From: DAOTVS01 sp034436375
Lineage (GTDB): Bacteria; Chloroflexota; Anaerolineae; SpSt-313
NCBI GenBank assembly: GCA_034436375.1
Contig: DAOTVS010000079.1
Location: 1 to 31,105, forward strand
DNA: 31,105 bases
Direction of reading: 5' to 3'
The translations under genes were made by a program, and so were the position numbers. Numbering within the stretch: the first letter of the stretch is position 1; each line of letters starts with the position of its first letter. Below the pieces are notes generated by a model that saw only the letters and a program-made list of their open reading frames with translations, ran no database searches and was not told the origin of the DNA. Below, one piece after another: positions 16,233 through 22,453 of the stretch.

Positions 16233-17444
16233 ATGAACAGCAGAAAGTACTGGGCTATTACAGCAGCACTGGGTTGCATGACACTGCTGTTGGCAGCGAT
16301 GCTGGTCTTTATCGCAGTGGTCCTCGTGCCCACGCAAATCGGCATGGCCGCGCACGGCATCTTGAGCGGGCAACCGCTTGCATCGCCGACGCCCGTGGCG
16401 AGCAATGACGCGTCACTGCCCACCCCAAGCGCGGCCGTACCTGCGGGGCAGCAGGGCTCATTGGTCACTCTGTACAAACAATTGAGCCCGGGCATCGTGA
16501 ATATCGATGTATCCATGGGGCAGGGCGCCCTGGCCGGGCAAGGCGAAGGCTCGGGGTTCATCTATGACGACCAGGGCCATATTATCACCAATAACCATGT
16601 GGTGGACCAGGCTAACCATGTGACGGTCGTCTTTTACAACGGCATCGAGGCCGATGCCACCATCGTCGGCACAGATCCCTATAGCGACCTGGCTGTCCTC
16701 AAGGTCGACAAATTGCCCGCTGGCACCCACCCCCTCACGCTCGGCAACTCGGACCAGGTTGCGGTCGGTGAGAGCGTCATTGCCATCGGCAATCCCTTTG
16801 GCCTCGGCAGCAGCATGACGGCGGGCATTGTCAGTGCGGTCGGGCGCACGATCGAGTCGGGAGCAACGCCTTTTTCTATTCCGCAAGCTATCCAGACCGA
16901 TGCCGCCATTAACCCCGGTAACTCGGGTGGGCCGCTCCTGAACCTGCAGGGGCAGGTCGTGGGTGTCAACGCTCAGATCGCCACCAACGGATCACAGGCC
17001 AGTGCAGGCGTCGGTTTCGCCATTCCCGTCAATATTGTGCGCCAGGTGGTGCCGGTGCTTCTCCAAAAGGGGTCGTATCAGTGGCCCTGGCTGGGGGTAT
17101 CCGGTGGGTCGGTCGACCTGGCTGTGATGAAGGCGAATAACCTGCCCAATCAACGAGGCGCCTACATCGATGAGGTGACCCGTGGCGGCCCCGCAGCCAA
17201 AGCAGGCCTGCAGGGCAGCACAGGCAGCCAGATCGTGGACGGAGTTCAGGTGCCTACCGGCGGCGATGTGATTGTCGCCATCGACGGCAAGCCGGTTGAC
17301 AACTTTGATACCCTGCTGGTCCAGATTGCATCCCACAAACCCGGCGATCAGGTAAAGCTGACGGTTCTGCATGATGGTACGAGCCGGCAAATCACCGTCA
17401 CACTGGAGGGGCGCCCGAGCCAGGACCAGATGGTGTCCAGCTGA
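16233..17444 (+). CDS. Membrane-anchored HtrA/DegP-type serine protease with one PDZ domain
   Basis: A 403-residue protease. Residues 7-32 form the N-terminal membrane anchor, followed by a Ser/Thr/Pro linker (SPTPVASN, PTPSAAVP). The trypsin-like domain covers about residues 78-280 with the triad His122 (ITNNHVVD), Asp152 (DPYSDLAVLKV) and Ser231 (NPGNSGGPL). One PDZ domain (about 286-395) starts at WLGVSG and contains VTRGGPAAKAGL and GGDVIVAIDGKPV. HtrA proteins degrade misfolded exported proteins outside the cytoplasm and are classic targets of envelope-stress two-component systems, which fits the direct-repeat promoter P2 and the regulator genes downstream. AGGGAG lies 9 bases before the ATG; the open frame extends to 16161 through the leader hairpin and is not the start. 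Confidence 0.94.
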   Translation: MNSRKYWAITAALGCMTLLLAAMLVFIAVVLVPTQIGMAAHGILSGQPLASPTPVASNDASLPTPSAAVPAGQQGSLVTLYKQLSPGIVNIDVSMGQGALAGQGEGSGFIYDDQGHIITNNHVVDQANHVTVVFYNGIEADATIVGTDPYSDLAVLKVDKLPAGTHPLTLGNSDQVAVGESVIAIGNPFGLGSSMTAGIVSAVGRTIESGATPFSIPQAIQTDAAINPGNSGGPLLNLQGQVVGVNAQIATNGSQASAGVGFAIPVNIVRQVVPVLLQKGSYQWPWLGVSGGSVDLAVMKANNLPNQRGAYIDEVTRGGPAAKAGLQGSTGSQIVDGVQVPTGGDVIVAIDGKPVDNFDTLLVQIASHKPGDQVKLTVLHDGTSRQITVTLEGRPSQDQMVSS

Positions 17445-17445
17445 C

Positions 17446-17500
17446 CTAACTGTTCCTTGACCGGTTCTTCATCAAATCTTTATTTACTTTCGGGTACAAT
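17446..17500 (+). promoter_or_regulatory. Promoter P3 with four 11-bp-spaced direct-repeat operator hexamers
   Basis: CTAACT (17446), TTGACC (17457), TTCATC (17468) and TTTATT (17479) begin exactly 11 bp apart. A 10-bp gap is followed by -10 TACAAT (17495-17500), the same -10 as P2. The array begins one base after the htrA stop codon and would serve the small secreted protein at 17562. Confidence 0.7.
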
Positions 17501-17561
17501 GGTCTTGTGATCGGGCACGGATGACCCGGTCGGTCACCAGGGTGAAAGGAAGGCTGTGCAA

Positions 17562-18113
17562 ATGCAGCGAAAGATCGTCCTTGCATTAGGAACGGCGGTG
17601 GTGGTTGCTCTGGTTGGACTGTTCGCGGTCGGCACCGTCTTTGCCGAGAGCCCAACCCCTACACCCAATGCAACGCAGCCAAAGGCAGCCCAGCCCAGAG
17701 ACGGGGCCTGGAACCGCGTCTGCCGTGGCGCCGGTGTTATCAGTGATGCCGTCACCAAGCTGTTGGGCATGACCCGCGAGCAGATCATGACCGAGCGTGC
17801 AGCTGGCAAGACCCTCGCACAGATCGCCCAGGAAAAGAACGTGACTGAGCAACAGGTGATCGACGCCATCGTGGCAGAGCAACAAGCTGCTATCGACCAG
17901 CAACTCAAGGCTGGCAAGATCACCCAGGCCCAGGCCGATTGGCTGTTGGCCCGGGCCAAGGCCATGGCGCCCTTTACGCTGAGCAATCCGTTCACACCCA
18001 AGAGCAGGCAGCCACACGCTGGGCCTCACGCCGGCCATGCCGGCAGAGGCCACTGGAATGGTAAACAGGGCAAGGCCGCCCCTACGCCATCGCCGACAGC
18101 GGCTCAATCGTAG
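17562..18113 (+). CDS. Small secreted helical protein with His-rich tail, function unknown
   Basis: A 183-residue exported protein. Residues 1-28 form a signal peptide (MQRK, hydrophobic core, TVFAES), followed by a Thr/Pro linker. Residues about 55-128 are helical and carry the pattern LLGMTREQIMTERAAGKTLAQIAQEKNVTEQ, then a segment ending AGKITQAQADWLL. This resembles short repeats common in exported proteins of Gram-positive-like and Chloroflexota bacteria, in which successive helices start with LT or VT. The tail (about 145-170) has several His and Gly (PHAGPHAGHAGRGHW) and could bind metal. I know no biochemical function. The ATG at 17562 follows AAGGAAGG by 8 bases; a GTG two codons earlier is possible. 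Promoter P3 links it to the htrA and adaptor genes. Confidence 0.8.
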   Translation: MQRKIVLALGTAVVVALVGLFAVGTVFAESPTPTPNATQPKAAQPRDGAWNRVCRGAGVISDAVTKLLGMTREQIMTERAAGKTLAQIAQEKNVTEQQVIDAIVAEQQAAIDQQLKAGKITQAQADWLLARAKAMAPFTLSNPFTPKSRQPHAGPHAGHAGRGHWNGKQGKAAPTPSPTAAQS

Positions 18114-18222
18114 GATTTCGTTAGCGTAGCCAAATCGACAACCAGATGGAGGCGCGAATAGACAATTGAGCAGGTTTCAGATCAGTAGACTCTCCTCCTG
18201 TTAGTGTTGATATAGCCGGATC

Positions 18223-18255
18223 ACTGGGAGAGCGGTGGGGCGCCGCTCTCCCAGT
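18223..18255 (+). terminator. 13-bp hairpin terminator after the small secreted protein gene
   Basis: ACTGGGAGAGCGG (18223-18235) is the exact reverse complement of 18243-18255 around a 7-nt loop. The following bases TTCCCTT are only moderately T-rich. It separates the stress-target genes from the promoter of the two-component system. Confidence 0.65.
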
Positions 18256-18259
18256 TCCC

Positions 18260-18287
18260 TTCACATAATCTCTCATTTGAGTATAAT
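18260..18287 (+). promoter_or_regulatory. Promoter of the two-component system operon
   Basis: -35 TTCACA (18260-18265), a 16-bp spacer and a perfect -10 TATAAT (18282-18287). It has a real -35 and no 11-bp hexamer array, unlike P1-P3, suggesting constitutive expression of the regulator genes. Confidence 0.7.
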
Positions 18288-18320
18288 ATATGGCGACCAG
18301 CCGCGAATAGGGAGGTACTG

Positions 18321-19025
18321 ATGGCTGACGCCACTGTACTCGTAGTAGATGATGAGAAAAAAGTAGTGGACCTGGTGACGCTGTATCTCAAGCGAGAAGG
18401 TTACCGGGTCCTGGCCGCTTACGATGGCCTGCAGGCCCTGGAGTTGGCCCGTCAGAAACAGTCGGACCTGATTATCCTGGACCTGATGTTGCCGGGCATG
18501 GATGGCCTCGCCCTTTGCCGTTTACTGCGCGAAGAAGGCAACAGGCTGCCGATTATTATGCTCACAGCCCGCTCCCTGGAAGATGACAAGCTCATTGGCC
18601 TGGACTTGGGCGCCGATGACTATGTCACCAAGCCCTTCAGCCCGCGCGAGTTGATGGCCCGCGTGCGCGCGGTGCTGCGGCGAGTGAACGAGCGCCGCGA
18701 AGAGGACCCGCCGGAAATCGGCCACGGTGAGTTGACGGTGGATTTCGCCCGCCATGAGGTCCGGGTGCGCGACGAGCCGGTGTACCTGACGGCTACCGAG
18801 TTCAAGCTTCTGGCCGCGATGGTCAAAGAGCCCGGGCGGGCTTTTTCCCGCCAGGAGCTGTTGGATGAGGCTTTCGGCTATGATTACGAGGGCCTCGAGC
18901 GCACAGTGGATGTGCATATTATGAACCTGCGCCGTAAAATAGAGTCCGATCCCACTCAACCTGTCTATATCCAGACGGTCCAGGGCGTCGGCTACAAGCT
19001 CTGCGAACACCCCCATGTTCCGTAG
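18321..19025 (+). CDS. OmpR/PhoB-family response regulator
   Basis: A 234-residue two-domain regulator. The receiver domain (about 1-118) has the acidic pair Asp10/Asp11, phosphoacceptor Asp54 (IILDLMLPGMDG), Thr82 and Lys104 (YVTKPF). The C-terminal winged helix (about 135-228) has LTATEFKLLAAM, SRQELLDEAFGYDYEGLERTVDVHI and the wing TVQGVGYKL, all diagnostic of the OmpR/PhoB class, which binds direct repeats with 10-11 bp spacing as dimers. GGGAGG precedes the ATG. The gene overlaps its kinase gene by 11 bp, and the three direct-repeat promoters lie immediately upstream, so it is the best candidate for their activator (inference). Confidence 0.95.
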   Translation: MADATVLVVDDEKKVVDLVTLYLKREGYRVLAAYDGLQALELARQKQSDLIILDLMLPGMDGLALCRLLREEGNRLPIIMLTARSLEDDKLIGLDLGADDYVTKPFSPRELMARVRAVLRRVNERREEDPPEIGHGELTVDFARHEVRVRDEPVYLTATEFKLLAAMVKEPGRAFSRQELLDEAFGYDYEGLERTVDVHIMNLRRKIESDPTQPVYIQTVQGVGYKLCEHPHVP

Positions 19026-20352
19026 CCTGCGCTTCCGCCTCTTCCTGACCTTCATCGCCCTGGTTGCGGTGACTCTGGGTGTCGTGACCCTTTTCGCCAG
19101 CCATACCACTCGCAGCGAGTTCCAGCGCTATGTGGAGCACGACAACCTGCAGCGCGACCGCCGTTTTGCCGCCATGCTGCTGGTCTATTACAGCCAGACG
19201 GGAAGCTGGCAGGGTGTGCAGCCGCTCGTGGAACAGATGGAACAGAGCACCGGCCAGCGCGTCGTCCTGGCTGACACGGGACGGCGGATCATTGCCGACT
19301 CGTCCAACAAGTTGGTGGGGCAGCTCACGGGCCGCAACTGGGCGCCCCCGGTGACACTGATGACACCGGATGGCATCCCCCTTGGTGCGGTGTTTGTCAA
19401 CCCAACCAATGGGCCGCCCGGAGATGAAGGACAAACCTTTCTCGGCTCGGTCGACCGCTCTCTGGCGATGGCAGGAGGGGCGGCCCTGGTGCTGGCGGTG
19501 CTCCTGACGCTGTTCCTTTCCCGCCGCATCCTGGCCCCCGTGGCAGCCCTGACGGAGGCGGCGCGACGCATGGAAAAGGGCGACCTCAGCCAGCGGGTAC
19601 AGGTGGGGTCTCGGGATGAGATCGGCGAGATGGGGCGTGCTTTCAATGCGATGGCCGATGGTCTGGCCCGCGTCGAACAGTTGCGACGCCGCATGGTCAG
19701 CGACGTAGCCCACGAGCTGCGCACGCCGCTGGCCAACATCCGCGGTTATCTGGAAGCGCTGCGTGATGGCATAGTCGAGGCCAGCCCGGAGATGATCGAT
19801 TCCCTGCACGATGAGACCATGATCCTCGCCCGCCTGGTGGATGACCTGCAGGAGCTGGCGCAGGCCGAGGCGGGGCAGCTCACCCTGAACTGCCAACCCC
19901 TGGCCGTGGCGGATATGGTGCAGCAGGCCTTGTACGCCCTCACGCCCCAGGCCAGCGCCAAGGGCCTGGCGCTCAACGCCGACTTGCCGGACTTGCCCCT
20001 GGTCAATGCCGACCGCCAACGGGTGGGACAGATTCTGCACAACCTGCTCGAAAACGCCGTGGCCTATACTCCGGCCGGCGGAGAGATCGTCGTGCGCGCC
20101 CGCTCGACAGGGGCGGAGGTGGAGATCAGTGTCTCCGATACCGGTATCGGTATCGCTCCCGAGCACTTGCCCTACGTCTTTGAGCGCTTTTACCGGGCCG
20201 ACCCCTCGCGCACACGCAGCACCGGCGGTGCGGGCCTGGGCCTGAGCATCGTCAAGCAGTTGGTAGAGGCCCACGGCGGCTATGTGTGGGTAGAGAGTGA
20301 GATGGGTAAGGGCTCTACCTTTGCCTTCACTCTGCCGGTGGCCCGGGGCTAA
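19015..20352 (+). CDS. Membrane sensor histidine kinase, partner of the OmpR-type regulator
   Basis: A 445-residue kinase. The first membrane helix covers residues 8-29, an extracytoplasmic sensor domain residues 30-148 (no recognisable fold; contains SGQRVVLADTGRRI-like beta segments near 80-93) and the second helix residues 149-170. HAMP (171-224) follows, then the dimerisation helix with phosphoacceptor His233 (VAHELRTPL) and the ATP domain: Asn347 (LLENAVAYTP), DTGIGI (375-380) and GGAGLGLS (404-411). The order matches EnvZ/CpxA/CssS-type kinases. The ATG at 19015 lies inside the regulator gene in another frame and has no clear SD, so translation is probably coupled. The signal is unknown; misfolded secreted protein is a plausible guess given the htrA neighbour. 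Confidence 0.94.
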   Translation: MFRSLRFRLFLTFIALVAVTLGVVTLFASHTTRSEFQRYVEHDNLQRDRRFAAMLLVYYSQTGSWQGVQPLVEQMEQSTGQRVVLADTGRRIIADSSNKLVGQLTGRNWAPPVTLMTPDGIPLGAVFVNPTNGPPGDEGQTFLGSVDRSLAMAGGAALVLAVLLTLFLSRRILAPVAALTEAARRMEKGDLSQRVQVGSRDEIGEMGRAFNAMADGLARVEQLRRRMVSDVAHELRTPLANIRGYLEALRDGIVEASPEMIDSLHDETMILARLVDDLQELAQAEAGQLTLNCQPLAVADMVQQALYALTPQASAKGLALNADLPDLPLVNADRQRVGQILHNLLENAVAYTPAGGEIVVRARSTGAEVEISVSDTGIGIAPEHLPYVFERFYRADPSRTRSTGGAGLGLSIVKQLVEAHGGYVWVESEMGKGSTFAFTLPVARG

Positions 20353-20392
20353 TGCCGCTACAAACCAGGGCCTGGCACTTTTCTTGCCGCGT

Positions 20393-20426
20393 CCTCCTTT
20401 GCCCAATCCTATGAGTGGCAAGGAGG
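20393..20426 (+). promoter_or_regulatory. Hairpin sequestering the ribosome-binding site of the hydrolase gene
   Basis: 20393-20403 (CCTCCTTTGCC) pairs with 20417-20426 (GGCAAGGAGG) with one bulged base and a 13-nt loop. The second arm contains the whole AAGGAGG ribosome-binding site of the hydrolase start at 20434, so translation would be blocked when the hairpin forms. It may also act as a terminator-like structure after the kinase gene. Confidence 0.55.
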
Positions 20427-20433
20427 AGTGGCT

Positions 20434-21300
20434 GTGGCAGAGAGAATGCTCATCGCCACCGGTATCCGCATCAATGTCGAGGATATCGGCGCCGGCAAGC
20501 CGATCGTGCTGATCCATGGCTGGCCCGTCGATCACCGCATGTTCGAATACCAGCTCAACCAGTTGCCCCGGGGGGGCTACCGCTGCATCGCCCCCGACTT
20601 GCGTGGGTTCGGCGCGTCCGATCGGCCGTGGACCGGCTACAACTATGATACCCTGGCCGACGATCTCCGCAGCCTGTTGGACCTGCTCGACCTGAACGAG
20701 GTCACCCTGGCCGGGTTTTCCATGGGCGGGGCTGTCGCCATCCGCTATCTCAGCCGGCACGGCGGGGCGCGCGTCTCTCAGCTGGCGCTGCTGGCGGCCG
20801 CCGCGCCCTGTTTCACCCGGCGCACTGGCTTTGACTATGGGCTGGACAAAGCGTCGGTTGATGACCTGATCCGCCAGTGTTACGCCGACCGCCCGGCCAT
20901 GATCGCCGCTTTCGGGCAGATGCTCTTCCACCAGCCGGTGAGCTCGCCATTTCAGAGTTGGTTCGAGAGCCTCTGCTGGGCCGCGTCAGGCCATGCCACC
21001 GCCCTGTGCGCCGCCGAGCTACGCGATGCCGACCTGCGGCCGGACCTGGCGGCCATCCACATCCCCACCCTCATTCTGCACAGCCTGCACGACCAGGTCT
21101 GCCCCTTTGACCTGGCCCTCGCCGCGCAGGCCGGGATCAAGGGAGCGCAGCTTGTGCAGTTTGATCGGGGCGGCCACGGTTTTTTCTACGAAGAGCGTGA
21201 TCGCATCAACCGTGAGTTGTTGCGCTTCCTGCGGCAGGCCGCACCCGAAGCACAACCCGCCCCCGAATTCCCCCCGACGGCAGGGCTAGGCAGGGCGTAA
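20434..21300 (+). CDS. Alpha/beta-hydrolase fold esterase or cofactor-free haloperoxidase-like enzyme
   Basis: A 288-residue cytoplasmic alpha/beta hydrolase. The oxyanion HGWP lies at residues 29-32, the nucleophile elbow GFSMGG has Ser96, the acid is Asp220 (HSLHDQVCP) and the base is His248 (DRGGHGFFYEE). The opening (IHGWPVDHRMFEYQ, DLRGFGASDRP, YDTLADDL) is closest to the non-heme chloroperoxidase/arylesterase group. The substrate is unknown. The GTG at 20434 is chosen because AAGGAGG lies 7 bases upstream. A GTG at 20428 is too near that site and an ATG at 20446 too far. It follows the kinase gene by 81 bp with no separate promoter seen, so it may be a distal gene of that operon. A long inverted repeat follows it. 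Confidence 0.9.
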   Translation: MAERMLIATGIRINVEDIGAGKPIVLIHGWPVDHRMFEYQLNQLPRGGYRCIAPDLRGFGASDRPWTGYNYDTLADDLRSLLDLLDLNEVTLAGFSMGGAVAIRYLSRHGGARVSQLALLAAAAPCFTRRTGFDYGLDKASVDDLIRQCYADRPAMIAAFGQMLFHQPVSSPFQSWFESLCWAASGHATALCAAELRDADLRPDLAAIHIPTLILHSLHDQVCPFDLALAAQAGIKGAQLVQFDRGGHGFFYEERDRINRELLRFLRQAAPEAQPAPEFPPTAGLGRA

Positions 21301-21305
21301 GTCAG

Positions 21306-21365
21306 GTTCCCTCACCCCTGCCCCCTCTCCCCGCGCACGTGGGAGAGGGGGCAGGGTGAGGGAAC
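21306..21365. repeat. GC-rich inverted repeat, probable dispersed intergenic repeat
   Basis: Arm 21306-21331 (starting GTTCCCTCACCCC) pairs with 21341-21365 over 25 bp with one bulged C and a 9-nt loop. It directly follows the hydrolase gene and may terminate it. C-rich units of the type CCCTCACCCC-TGCCCCCTCTCCC recur between genes in many bacterial genomes, including Chloroflexota and cyanobacteria, so I call it a dispersed palindromic repeat; only one copy is in this window. Confidence 0.6.
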
Positions 21366-21435
21366 TCCGCCAGAGGCTAAAGCGCGCACCCGGTCATGGT
21401 CGCCCCCACCCTGAGCTGCGCCCGACAGCCCCTAA

Positions 21436-21464
21436 TTGACGGCTTACTCTGGCGGCGGTATGAT
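21436..21464 (+). promoter_or_regulatory. Promoter of the acetyltransferase / beta-glucosidase genes
   Basis: -35 TTGACG (21436-21441), a 17-bp spacer and -10 TATGAT (21459-21464). Transcription would begin about 75 nt before the acetyltransferase start at 21547. Confidence 0.65.
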
Positions 21465-21546
21465 ATCCTCATCATTCCCGCATAGAGCCAGGCCGGCCAC
21501 ATGCGGGGCCACCTTTGGTCTGGGGCATTTTCCTGGGGGGTAGAGT

Positions 21547-22395
21547 ATGGGCCACCACTTGACGGATACCTCGCTCCCGGCGCTGGCCGCAGCCGTGGAG
21601 CAGAGCCGCAGCGAAATGCTGCGCAACTATGGCCGGTCGCCTCTGGCCGAGCTGTACGATGGGCCGGACCTGCTGCGGGTGTATACCGGCATCCCTGAGC
21701 CCTTTTTCAACGGCGTGCTTCGCGCGCGCATGGCTCCCGACCAGGTTCCTGCCGCTGTGGCGGCTGCGACAGCCTATTTCTCTGCCAGGCGCATCATCTG
21801 GAGCTGGGTCGTCGCCTCTGGAGCTGCTTCTTCCCCTCTCGAGGAGCGCCTGCAGGCCTGTGGCCTCGCCGGGGCCCACGCGGGCATCGCCATGGGGGCT
21901 GACCTCCAGGCCATCCCTGAAGGCAGGCCGGCGCCCCCGGGCCTGGAGATGGTGCGGGTGGACAGTGCGGAAACCCTGGCCGCGTTCACCCAGACTTATG
22001 TGACCGGCTTTGGCATGGCCGACGCCGTCCGCTCTCCCTTTGCCGCTATCGAGCGGAGCCTGGGCTGGGACGGCGCTATGCCCTATCGCCGCTACCTCGG
22101 CCTCCTTGGCGGGCAGCCGGTGGCCACCACCGCCCTCTTCCTGGGTGAGAGTGCAGCCGGCGTCTATCACGTCTCTACCGTGCCGGCGGCGCGCCGGCAG
22201 GGCATCGGCACGGCGATGGTACGCCGGGCGCTCTCGGATGCCCGGGCCGCAGGCTACCGCGTGGCTGTGCTTCACGCCTCCGAGGCGGGCAGCCGCGTGT
22301 ACCGCAGCCTCGGCTTCCGCGCCTGCGGTCTGCTGCGCGAGTATGTGCCTGCCAGTGAGACCACCGGGGTGCACCAGGAAAGCCTGCATTTGTAG
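21547..22395 (+). CDS. GNAT-family N-acetyltransferase
   Basis: A 282-residue protein. The C-terminal half (about 133-270) is a GNAT domain: the acetyl-CoA pyrophosphate loop RRQGIG (216-221) follows the beta-4 strand GVYHVSTVPAA, and helix and strand elements after it match (AVLHASEAGSRVYRSLGFRACG). The N-terminal half (about 1-130) has the size and character of a degenerate second GNAT domain, as in tandem GNAT proteins, but lacks its own binding loop. The acceptor substrate is unknown. A G-rich stretch precedes the ATG. It is followed after 58 bp by the beta-glucosidase gene, so the two may be cotranscribed. Confidence 0.85.
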   Translation: MGHHLTDTSLPALAAAVEQSRSEMLRNYGRSPLAELYDGPDLLRVYTGIPEPFFNGVLRARMAPDQVPAAVAAATAYFSARRIIWSWVVASGAASSPLEERLQACGLAGAHAGIAMGADLQAIPEGRPAPPGLEMVRVDSAETLAAFTQTYVTGFGMADAVRSPFAAIERSLGWDGAMPYRRYLGLLGGQPVATTALFLGESAAGVYHVSTVPAARRQGIGTAMVRRALSDARAAGYRVAVLHASEAGSRVYRSLGFRACGLLREYVPASETTGVHQESLHL

Positions 22396-22453
22396 CATCC
22401 AAGGCCGCCTGAAACGGAGCGGCGGCCTGCACTCGGGTAAGGAGGACAATCGT

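Noticed and set aside
18260..18287. Autoregulation of the two-component system through the 11-bp hexamer array
   Set aside because: Only TTCACA could fit; no further hexamers occur at 11-bp steps and the spacing to the -10 is that of an ordinary -35.
18919..20931. 670-codon antisense frame across the kinase and hydrolase genes
   Set aside because: It runs opposite two clearly conserved genes and their intergenic gap, has no domain features and is rich in His, Gln and Gly typical of shadow frames.
22010..22453. N-terminal extension of the beta-glucosidase frame by 148 codons
   Set aside because: It lies out of frame within the acetyltransferase gene, and an ideal AAGGAGG precedes the ATG at 22454.
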